Source: BS750m-G4 sp964472195
Lineage (GTDB): Bacteria > Bacteroidota > Ignavibacteria > Tepidaquicellales > Tepidaquicellaceae
Assembly: GCA_964472195.1 (NCBI GenBank)
Contig: CAYYJH010000031.1
Coordinates: 1-29,507, forward strand
Reading direction: 5' to 3'
DNA length: 29,507 bases
Made by a program: the position numbers and the translations under genes. Below are positions 7,085-13,745 of the stretch, piece by piece (positions within the stretch are counted from its first letter, which is position 1; every line of letters starts with the position of its first letter). A model generated the notes under the pieces. That model did not search any database, had not been told where the DNA came from, and saw nothing but the letters and a program-made list of their open reading frames with translations.

Positions 7085-7545
7085 TTAGAAATTCCCTTTT
7101 TGTTTTGTACGGAATATTCCAACTTTTCATTCATACTTTTCCACATGAGTTCAACAAGTTCCTTATTCGAAAATTTCTGGAAAGCTTCATCACTCAGATT
7201 ACGAATTGCTTTCATCACCCTTTTAAAAGTTTCAATCAACTCGTTTTGCTTATCGATTATTTTGGTTAACCGATTTATTTTTTCTCTTGCGTCTTGTTCT
7301 TCCGGATTCGAATCCCTGAACAGCTCGTCATATGTAATATTAAAATAGTCTAACAAACCGTTTATCACTCGTATCTCCGACCAACCATTCGGATTCTCGA
7401 GTTTCCGCCGGAATGAACCTTGCTGCATATCAATCTCCTTTGAAATAAAATATAATTTATCATTACCCTGCTTTTGTAAAAGGAGATCAATGATCTTTAT
7501 TGAAAAGTTATTCGTTGTATCTAAAGGTTTGTCCTTCTTCCTCAT
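7081..7545 (-). CDS. XRE-like helix-turn-helix regulator with coiled-coil tail
   Basis: This is a 154-residue soluble protein. Residues about 14-75 ('KIIDLLLQKQG', 'FISKEIDMQQGSFRRKLENP', 'VINGLLDYFNITYDELF') look like a divergent Cro/CI-type helix-turn-helix domain. Residues about 85-150 are charged and helical ('EKINRLTKIIDKQNELIETFKRV'), probably a dimerising coiled coil. It is the first gene of the minus-strand polysaccharide operon; a candidate promoter at 7570-7595 would give a leader of only about 20 bases. It overlaps the zinc-ribbon gene by 4 bases. A role as operon regulator, possibly autoregulatory, is inferred from the fold and position. No operator is obvious. Confidence 0.6.
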   Translation of the reverse strand: MRKKDKPLDTTNNFSIKIIDLLLQKQGNDKLYFISKEIDMQQGSFRRKLENPNGWSEIRVINGLLDYFNITYDELFRDSNPEEQDAREKINRLTKIIDKQNELIETFKRVMKAIRNLSDEAFQKFSNKELVELMWKSMNEKLEYSVQNKKGISN

Positions 7546-7569
7546 ACTAACATAATGTATATAAAAATT

Positions 7570-7595
7570 ATTATAAAGTTTATAATAAGTGCAAA
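7570..7595 (-). promoter_or_regulatory. Candidate promoter of the polysaccharide operon
   Basis: Read on the minus strand, TTTG (7595-7592) is followed after 16 bases by a perfect TATAAT (7575-7570). The start codon at 7545 lies about 20 bases beyond the expected transcription start. The TTG-N16-TATAAT spacing recurs at 7837-7862 and 24611-24635. Confidence 0.4.
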
Positions 7596-7836
7596 GTGTA
7601 ATTATACATAATTATATAAACAGTATTAATAGATGCAATTAGTAAGAAAAACAGCACTATTTTACATCAATTTTAATAAATATGTTCAATTGTAAGAATA
7701 ACTTTTCTTAATGATTCTTTCATGCCGAAAAATAAATGCCAATAAATCTCCTGGAATTACACGTCCGCACAACTTTGCATAAAACAATGTAAACAGCTGC
7801 AATAAAATGCCCGAAAATGTCTTACACTATTTTAAA

Positions 7837-7862
7837 TTTGCTTGGTGTAATATATGTATAAT
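7837..7862 (+). promoter_or_regulatory. Candidate promoter upstream of yqgE
   Basis: TTTG (7837-7840) is followed after 16 bases by TATAAT (7857-7862), the same layout as the divergent promoter at 7570-7595. The predicted leader to the preferred yqgE start at 8082 is about 210 bases, so a closer promoter could also exist. Confidence 0.35.
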
Positions 7863-8081
7863 ATAAGTAAGAAAAAGTAAGTAATTCACCATTTTTTCTG
7901 TAAGAGTATGTGTGAAAAGTATATAGGTGTTTGTCCTACAAGATTCTATATAATTTTTTTTTAAAAGTCAAATCCAAAAAATTATAAGTTTTTTGTGAAA
8001 AATATTGTTAGGATCCTTACAATAAAGCTGAATCCTGTTTATGCATGGAGAAGTACTAAAAAAATAATTATTTTTATAAAA

Positions 8082-8642
8082 ATGAATGATTCTAACACAA
8101 AACCTGGTAAGGGAAAGATTCTAATATCTGCTCCTTATTTAAATGATATTTTTAAACGCTCCGTTATCTTATTAACTGAGAACGATGAAAATGGAACTGT
8201 AGGATTTATCATCAATAAACCATTACGTTTAAAGATACATGAAGTTGTCGAAGATTTTCCCAATTTTGATGCGATCGTTCATCTGGGCGGACCGGTACAA
8301 CCTGATATGCTAAATTTTATTCATAAAGCTGGAGATATAATCGATGGGGGATATGAAATTTCAAATGGAATATATTGGGGAGGAAATTTCGAGACATTTA
8401 AAATCCTTGCAGAAGCTGGCTCTTTAAATCCGTCGGATTTCCGATTCTTCCTTGGATACGCAGGATGGAATCCAAATCAACTTAAAAACGAGCTTAAAAC
8501 AAATTCGTGGTACATTAATAACCTCCCCATCGATGAAATTTTTTCGGACGACTCAGAACACCTGTGGCAAAAGATTCTAAATAATATGGGAGGCGAATAC
8601 AAAGTAATTGCTACTTTCCCGGAAGATCCATCAGTTAACTAA
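8082..8642 (+). CDS. yqgE: YqgE/AlgH family protein
   Basis: This is a 186-residue cytoplasmic protein of the YqgE/AlgH (DUF179) family, whose biochemical role is not settled. Family blocks are clear: 'GKILISAPYLNDIFKRSVILL' style N-terminus, 'GTVGFIINKPL', 'HLGGPVQPD', 'GGYEISNGIYWGG' and 'FRFFLGYAGWNPNQLKNEL'. I place the start at the ATG at 8082, because that gives the usual family length. The frame stays open to a GTG at 7995, but the extra 29 residues are lysine- and isoleucine-rich and unlike the family. It stands alone on the plus strand, convergent with the kdsC-like gene; only 2 bases separate their stop codons. Confidence 0.88.
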   Translation: MNDSNTKPGKGKILISAPYLNDIFKRSVILLTENDENGTVGFIINKPLRLKIHEVVEDFPNFDAIVHLGGPVQPDMLNFIHKAGDIIDGGYEISNGIYWGGNFETFKILAEAGSLNPSDFRFFLGYAGWNPNQLKNELKTNSWYINNLPIDEIFSDDSEHLWQKILNNMGGEYKVIATFPEDPSVN

Positions 8643-8644
8643 TT

Positions 8645-9142
8645 CTAAATTAAACCTTTCTCTCTTAGTATCAAATCAATTATTTCTCGCACGGCACCGT
8701 CGCCGCCGTTCTTTTTACAAACATAATGCACGTGCTTCTTAACCTCTTCTATACCACTTTTCGGACAACACGAAAAACCAACTTCTTTCAATAAAGGTAT
8801 ATCAAATTCATCATCACCAATGTAAGCAAAATTTTCACCTTTTAATTTATATACCCTTTTTAATTCTTCATACGGTTCTTTTTTGTTTTCGATATTCTCA
8901 TAAACATGTTTAATCTTCAATTTTTTAAACCGTATCTTATTCGTCTTAGAACTTCTTCCACTTATCACAGCAAACTTCAGCCCTAATTCCATTCCTCTTG
9001 CAATACCATAACCGTCATGAGTGTGAAATACTTTTATTTCTTCACCGCTGCTTATATAAATTATATGTCCGGTTGACAAACAACCATCAAGGTCCATTAA
9101 AATGAACTCGATTTTCGACAGATCAGGTTTTTTCTTTTTCAA
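8645..9142 (-). CDS. kdsC: KdsC-type 3-deoxy-manno-octulosonate-8-phosphate phosphatase (HAD family)
   Basis: This 165-residue C0-type HAD phosphatase would hydrolyse Kdo-8-phosphate to Kdo for lipopolysaccharide or capsule. The nucleophile and acid/base Asp17 and Asp19 are in 'MDLDG', motif II is 'SGR' (61-63), and motif IV is 'GDDEFDIPLL' with Asp110, Asp111 and Asp114. The C-terminal 'GGDGAVREIIDLIL' is characteristic of KdsC, whose tail closes on the tetramer active site. The start is TTG at 9142, giving 'DLSKIEFILMDLDG' at the normal family position. It is the last gene of the dnaX-speB-nth group, 55 bases after nth. Related phosphatases act on KDN or Neu5Ac 9-phosphate; Kdo-8-P is the most likely substrate but is not proven. 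Confidence 0.85.
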   Translation of the reverse strand: MKKKKPDLSKIEFILMDLDGCLSTGHIIYISSGEEIKVFHTHDGYGIARGMELGLKFAVISGRSSKTNKIRFKKLKIKHVYENIENKKEPYEELKRVYKLKGENFAYIGDDEFDIPLLKEVGFSCCPKSGIEEVKKHVHYVCKKNGGDGAVREIIDLILREKGLI

Positions 9143-9197
9143 TTAGTAACAATTTAAATTTTTAAAAACTCATTGGGATTTATCTTCACAATCATTT

Positions 9198-9845
9198 TTA
9201 TTGAACTGATGGACAAATATCATTCAAAATACAATCGTCACATTTGGGTTTCCTTGCATGGCATACTTGACGACCATGCTCCCCGATTCGCATAGAAAAA
9301 TGAAACTGTGCTTCATCAGGAATTATTTCTTTTAATTCAAACTCTATCTTGTCGGGATTATCATTCTCGATTAAGCCAAGACGAGTTGCAACTCTTTTCA
9401 AATGAGTATCTACAATTATTGCATCCATTTTACCAAAACAATTCCCAAGTACTACGTTTGCAGACTTTCTGCCAACTCCTTTCAGCTTAGTTAATTGCTC
9501 CATTGTATCGGGAACATTACTGCCATGCTCTTCGACAAGTGATTCACATATCGACAAAATTGCTTTAGATTTATTATTAAAAAAAGTTATTGATTTTATA
9601 TTTTCTCGAAAGTTGTCCAAACCATCCTTTAAAATAGCGTCTGGTGATTTGTAACTTTGTTTGTACAAGGGCGGCATGACCATGTTAATTCTTACATCAG
9701 TGCATTGTGCTGCTAGCACCGTTGATATAAGTAACTCAAAAGGATTTCTGAAATCAAGATGACATTTTGTATCGGGATATTCCCTCTCAAGTCTTTTCAG
9801 GATTTTAACAGCTAATTTCTTTAAGTTATCTTTAGCTTTCTTCAT
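9198..9845 (-). CDS. nth: Endonuclease III (DNA glycosylase/AP lyase)
   Basis: This 215-residue base-excision-repair enzyme removes oxidised pyrimidines and nicks the abasic site. The helix-hairpin-helix 'LKGVGRKSANVVLG' (121-134) contains catalytic Lys127, and 'VDTH' holds catalytic Asp146. The [4Fe-4S] loop is intact: Cys195, Cys202, Cys205 and Cys211 in the canonical C-x6-C-x2-C-x5-C spacing. The length and ATG start are typical. It follows the agmatinase-like gene by 6 bases, so the two are co-transcribed. Nothing unusual is visible. Confidence 0.95.
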   Translation of the reverse strand: MKKAKDNLKKLAVKILKRLEREYPDTKCHLDFRNPFELLISTVLAAQCTDVRINMVMPPLYKQSYKSPDAILKDGLDNFRENIKSITFFNNKSKAILSICESLVEEHGSNVPDTMEQLTKLKGVGRKSANVVLGNCFGKMDAIIVDTHLKRVATRLGLIENDNPDKIEFELKEIIPDEAQFHFSMRIGEHGRQVCHARKPKCDDCILNDICPSVQ

Positions 9846-9851
9846 CTGGAT

Positions 9852-10736
9852 TTATTTAATGAAACAATTAAGCATTTTATAAATCAATTTAGCTGCAGTG
9901 TAATCCGGGAACGGTAAACCTTTTTTCGGTGACAGCTCTACTAAATCAAATCCAACAACATTTCTTTGCCGTCCGAGCTGTTTTAGAAATTGAATAGTTT
10001 CATTCCAATAAAAGCCGTTTGGTTCTGGTGTACCCGTCGACGGCATTACAGAAGGGTCGAAGTAATCAACATCAAAAGTTACATAAACTTTTTCTTTCAA
10101 AGAGTCAATCACTGCATCATACCAGTTATCACCGTATTTCCCGTTCCTGATTTCGAAAGCATAAAAAATTTTAATACTGTTTTCTTTAATAAAATCATAC
10201 TCCTCTTTACACTGTGCCCTGTTTCCGACCTGAACAATGTCCTTTGTAAACTCAGATACTCTTGCAGCAAAACATGCATGCGAATATTTCGAGCCTTCAT
10301 ATTTATTCCGAAGGTCTGAATGAGCATCAAATTGCAGGATTGATAAGTCTTTATAAAAATCAATGTGAGCTTTTATGGGTGCAACAGATAATGAATGCTC
10401 ACCACCGAGCGTAACAACATATTTACCACCATCGATTAACGCTTTTACAGATTTCCGAATGAAATTAATTGTTTTTCGTCCTTTTCTTTTTTTTAAATTA
10501 AGGGGCTTTAAAGTGCAGATTCCTCTTTCGAAGCATAACTCTCTGTTCATCTCTTCATCAAAGAATTCTACATAATGTGATGCATCTAAAATCGCTTTCG
10601 GTCCCAGCAATGTACCTTTACCGTATGAAGTCGTTGATTCATAGGGGACAGGAAGGATTGCTATGTAAGAATTCTCATAAGAAGAATGTTCTTTTTCAAG
10701 AGCTAGGAAATTTTTTTTCGTTGTATAAACTTTCAT
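9852..10736 (-). CDS. speB: Agmatinase/arginase-family ureohydrolase
   Basis: This 294-residue manganese enzyme probably converts agmatine to putrescine and urea in polyamine synthesis. All metal ligands are present: His114 in 'GGEHSL', Asp137, His139 and Asp141 in 'FDAHSDLR', and Asp222 and Asp224 in 'FDVDYFDPSVMPSTGTPEP'. Glu267 in 'VELSP' is also conserved. The short N-terminus and 'STGTPEP' favour agmatinase over arginase, but formiminoglutamase or guanidinobutyrase activity cannot be excluded. It lies 28 bases after dnaX and 6 before nth. No arginine decarboxylase is in the window to supply agmatine. Confidence 0.88.
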   Translation of the reverse strand: MKVYTTKKNFLALEKEHSSYENSYIAILPVPYESTTSYGKGTLLGPKAILDASHYVEFFDEEMNRELCFERGICTLKPLNLKKRKGRKTINFIRKSVKALIDGGKYVVTLGGEHSLSVAPIKAHIDFYKDLSILQFDAHSDLRNKYEGSKYSHACFAARVSEFTKDIVQVGNRAQCKEEYDFIKENSIKIFYAFEIRNGKYGDNWYDAVIDSLKEKVYVTFDVDYFDPSVMPSTGTPEPNGFYWNETIQFLKQLGRQRNVVGFDLVELSPKKGLPFPDYTAAKLIYKMLNCFIK

Positions 10737-10764
10737 AATCTTTAATTAATAAATACACACTTTC

Positions 10765-12108
10765 TCAATCCATTTTATATTCCTCAACATCAAAAAGATC
10801 CTTAAGTTTTCTTACAAGGTCGCTTTCGGTTTGATTACCAGTTGAACTTCCTTTTACGTCATGAGGTTCTGCTTTCGCTGTTGGTTTGACATCTTTCTTT
10901 ACTGTGTCTTGCAGTCTTATATTGATTTCCGGTGAGGTCGGTTTGGAGTATTCTATCTTAGTCGTTTTTTTTTTAATGGTCTCTAAATCCGATATTAGGT
11001 TTGACAAATCTACAACATCCCTGTCAATCCTGCACAGCTCAACAAGAATTGCTTCCATGAGTATTTTTTGGTTTGCTGAATATTTGAATCTTGCTTCGGC
11101 TTCAAACAGTATCTTTAGTAATCTCATAATTTGATCTTCAGAATAAAGTTCAGACTCTTCTTTATATCTTTTCTTTATTAAATCAGACTCATCCAGCAGA
11201 GCTTCATTACCCGTCGTTTTTATTATTAAAAGATTTCTAAAATGCTCGGTTATGCCATTATAAAAAGTCTGCAGATCAAATCCCTGCTCCTCTAATTTAC
11301 TGAAATAACTTAAAATTTCTTTTGGGTTACTATCATGAATGTATTTTGAAATGTTAAAATAAATTTCTTTGTCTGGTAAGTTCAGAAAAATCTTTAGTTC
11401 CGGGTATTGGATGTCCATTCCGCAATACGAAACAGCCATATCAAAAATGCCGAGCGCATCCCTCAATGCACCATCGCCTAATTTCGAAATTAAAAACTTT
11501 GATTCACTGTCGATTTTTATGTTCTCTTTCTCTGCGATTTCTTCTATCTTTTTTGAAATCTCATCTATCTTTAATCTTTGCAGGGAGAATTTCTGGCACC
11601 TGCTTAAAATTGTTTGAGGAATCTTTTCCGGATTTGTTGTAGCAAGAATAAAAATAAGGTATTCAGGGGGTTCTTCAAGAATTTTAAGCATTGCATTAAA
11701 TGCTTGAAGAGTCAACATGTGAACTTCGTCGACAATAAAAAATTTGTATTTGGCTTTCATCGGAAAGAACTTTGCTGCATCCTGGATTGCTCTTACGTCA
11801 TCGATTCCCCTGTTCGAAGCAGCATCGAGTTCGAAAACATCGGGATGAACCCCGTTAGTTATTTCCAGGCAATTATCGCACTCGTTGCAAGGCTCATTGT
11901 CCTTCGGGTTTAAGCAATTCAAAAGTTTTGCAAATAACCTTGCAATTGTTGTCTTTCCAACACCTCTTGGACCGCTCAGTAAATAAGAGTGGGCAATCTT
12001 GTTTGTTAATTTAGCATTCTTTAATGTTTGTGTGATGAATTCCTGAGACGACACTTCGCTAAACTTTTGCGGTCTGAATTTTCTTGCTGAAACAATATAA
12101 CCTGACAT
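10765..12108 (-). CDS. dnaX: DNA polymerase III subunit gamma/tau
   Basis: This is the 447-residue AAA+ motor of the sliding-clamp loader. Walker A is GPRGVGKT (46-53). The zinc module is Cys65, Cys74, Cys77 and Cys80, Walker B is 'DEVH' (127-130), and the sensor/arginine-finger motif 'SRC' is at 169-171. The ATPase and collar domains are complete. The region after about 370 is short, lysine- and threonine-rich and poorly conserved, so the tau-specific tail is small. An A/T-rich stretch near 10960-10975 encodes lysines; programmed frameshifting could occur there, but I see no firm evidence for it. It is 12 bases downstream of the BNR-repeat gene. Confidence 0.95.
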   Translation of the reverse strand: MSGYIVSARKFRPQKFSEVSSQEFITQTLKNAKLTNKIAHSYLLSGPRGVGKTTIARLFAKLLNCLNPKDNEPCNECDNCLEITNGVHPDVFELDAASNRGIDDVRAIQDAAKFFPMKAKYKFFIVDEVHMLTLQAFNAMLKILEEPPEYLIFILATTNPEKIPQTILSRCQKFSLQRLKIDEISKKIEEIAEKENIKIDSESKFLISKLGDGALRDALGIFDMAVSYCGMDIQYPELKIFLNLPDKEIYFNISKYIHDSNPKEILSYFSKLEEQGFDLQTFYNGITEHFRNLLIIKTTGNEALLDESDLIKKRYKEESELYSEDQIMRLLKILFEAEARFKYSANQKILMEAILVELCRIDRDVVDLSNLISDLETIKKKTTKIEYSKPTSPEINIRLQDTVKKDVKPTAKAEPHDVKGSSTGNQTESDLVRKLKDLFDVEEYKMD

Positions 12109-12120
12109 AAGTTATTAAAA

Positions 12121-13389
12121 TTAAAATTGATTCGTATAATTTCTTACTGATAGAATTTTATCATCCATTCTCGTCCATAAGCATGTAACAAGGTCATTAT
12201 ATGAATTTACTCCGATATAATCTCCGAAAAAAATTTCCTTATCGGGTATAAAAGGGCTATCACTTACTTTATGGTTTTTAAAAGTAGTACCTCCATCGTT
12301 ACTTCTTGCTAAGAAAACGTCTGTTTTCTTATTGTTATAATTTCGTCTATCATAAAATAAAACATTTATCACACCCGAAACCGGGTCAACACAAAAATGA
12401 TTCATGAATTGGTCTTTGTTATTTCCAACCTGGTCATCATTTACACGCACAGGACTACTCCATGTTACACCTTTATCGGTTGATTTAACAATAAAAACAT
12501 CATAGTCACCATTCCTATTATCCGAAAAATTAATGTATATTGTCCCTTTATATTCACTACTTGAAATATCGCAATCAGTAAAAGGAAGTCCATTGCATCG
12601 GTAAAGCCCGGGAATATCATACACCCACCCTTCAAACTGCTCCGTCACAGAAACATTCTTTGTAAAAGATAAACCGCCGTCGTAGGAGCTTGTAAATTCG
12701 ATCCCACGCGGACCGCTCCATGCGACATAAAGTTGTCCATCAGGACCCACGGTCGGTACTGCACCTTCTACAGTTGAATCTCCATCTTTAGAATCTCCGC
12801 ATAGATCAGAAATCTTTATTGGTTTTGAAAAAGTGTTTCCATTATCGGTTGACCTGCTGAAAAGAATTCTGCTGCTGTCTTTTGGGTTAAAGCTGTTGTA
12901 TCTATCAAATTCCGTCCAGCAGACATAAAGGTTATTAAAGAATTCAGAACTGCTGTTCCTATCAGAACAAATCCACGGTTTATCCATAAAAGGAATACCC
13001 TTAGTATTACCGAATATCCTTTTGCTTTCACTCCATTTTTTCCCCCCATCAGTCGTCTTTGAAATAAAAATACCTGTATTTGTAAACGGACCTAAATGCA
13101 CATAATAACCGTTTCCAAGCATGTCAAAATAAACAACCGGATCGCCGTACACGACAGGCCCGGGAAGCTTTCCTTCATTCCAGCTTTTACCCCGATCAAA
13201 TGTATAATAAAAAATATCTGTATTCGCACCCCCGATGAAGTTATCGGTATTCAAAGGATTTATAAAAATCGTAGTTTCTTCCGGTTCATATAAACTTCGG
13301 TATTCGTTAACCTTTACAACAGTCTGTGTTGATGCTTGACAGACTACCAATGTATACATAAATACAGATAAAATTACATAACGAATCAT
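12121..13389 (-). CDS. Secreted BNR/Asp-box repeat protein, sialidase-like
   Basis: This 422-residue protein has an N-terminal signal peptide (cleavage near 'CQAST', residue about 20). Six Asp-box-like repeats (S-x-D-x-G-x-T-F/W) are visible, including 'STDNGNTF', 'SYDGGLSF', 'STDKGVTW' and 'SNDGGTTF', spread along the chain as in six-bladed sialidase-type beta-propellers. I could not identify the arginine triad and the Tyr/Glu pair of true sialidases, so the enzymatic activity is open. There is no T9SS sorting tail. It is the first gene of a run with dnaX, speB, nth and kdsC, an odd place for an exported protein. It could bind or cleave surface glycans, but that is inference. Confidence 0.7.
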   Translation of the reverse strand: MIRYVILSVFMYTLVVCQASTQTVVKVNEYRSLYEPEETTIFINPLNTDNFIGGANTDIFYYTFDRGKSWNEGKLPGPVVYGDPVVYFDMLGNGYYVHLGPFTNTGIFISKTTDGGKKWSESKRIFGNTKGIPFMDKPWICSDRNSSSEFFNNLYVCWTEFDRYNSFNPKDSSRILFSRSTDNGNTFSKPIKISDLCGDSKDGDSTVEGAVPTVGPDGQLYVAWSGPRGIEFTSSYDGGLSFTKNVSVTEQFEGWVYDIPGLYRCNGLPFTDCDISSSEYKGTIYINFSDNRNGDYDVFIVKSTDKGVTWSSPVRVNDDQVGNNKDQFMNHFCVDPVSGVINVLFYDRRNYNNKKTDVFLARSNDGGTTFKNHKVSDSPFIPDKEIFFGDYIGVNSYNDLVTCLWTRMDDKILSVRNYTNQF

Positions 13390-13744
13390 AATAGTAAGGA
13401 ATTTACATTTTTATTTATACTTTTTAATGCTTTAAATCGTTTTGAAAATAATTTCTTTTTTTCATTTTTGATTCTGTCGCTTTTTAAATAGTAAATTTCT
13501 AATTGATATAATTACACTAATTTCTAATCAAATACCAAACCAAAATGACTAATCTAAATAATATTTCCCGGAAACTCAACTTTCCGAAAAAGGATAAACA
13601 ACAGTCGTTAGTCGTCAATGTCCATTGGACATTTTTTAGGTTTATTAGGTCAATTAAGATTATTTACTTTTGCTTTTACCACTCATTACTTTATAGAATT
13701 TTCTATAGGCTATGTTACAGCCTGCATTGTTCATTAATGAACAA
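13390..13744. other. Intergenic region between lon and the BNR-repeat gene
   Basis: This 355-base stretch has no protein signal that I trust. The plus-strand reading frame from 13545 into lon has no similarity I recognise and lies mostly antisense to lon. It holds several hairpins: 13569-13586, 13617-13637, 13692-13707 and 13726-13745. Confidence 0.5.
13617..13637 (+). terminator. Possible rho-independent terminator on the plus strand
   Basis: The arms aatgtcc (13617-13623) and ggacatt (13627-13633) pair perfectly around a 3-base loop. The T-run that begins within the second arm continues to 13637. No plus-strand gene lies upstream, so it may end a short untranslated transcript that includes the hairpin at 13569-13586. 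Confidence 0.4.
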
Positions 13745-13745
13745 T
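13726..13745. repeat. Perfect 20-base palindrome at the lon stop codon
   Basis: The halves attgttcatt and aatgaacaat (13726-13745) are perfectly self-complementary, and the last base overlaps the lon TGA stop. No T-run follows on the minus strand, so it is more likely an mRNA 3' stabilising hairpin or a protein-binding site than a terminator. Confidence 0.5.

Larger units (their letters stand above)
7546..8081. other. Divergent intergenic region between polysaccharide operon and yqgE
   Basis: This very AT-rich stretch has no credible gene. It carries candidate promoters facing both ways (7570-7595 minus, 7837-7862 plus). The part from 7630 to 7830 shows no clear structure. If the plus promoter is used, yqgE has a leader of about 200 bases. 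Confidence 0.55.

Noticed and set aside
7995..8081. N-terminal extension of yqgE from a GTG
   Set aside because: It adds 29 residues not typical of the family; the ATG at 8082 gives the normal 186-residue protein.
10955..10980. Programmed frameshift site in dnaX
   Set aside because: An A/T run encodes lysines there, but no convincing slippery heptamer plus downstream structure was seen, and tau is already short.
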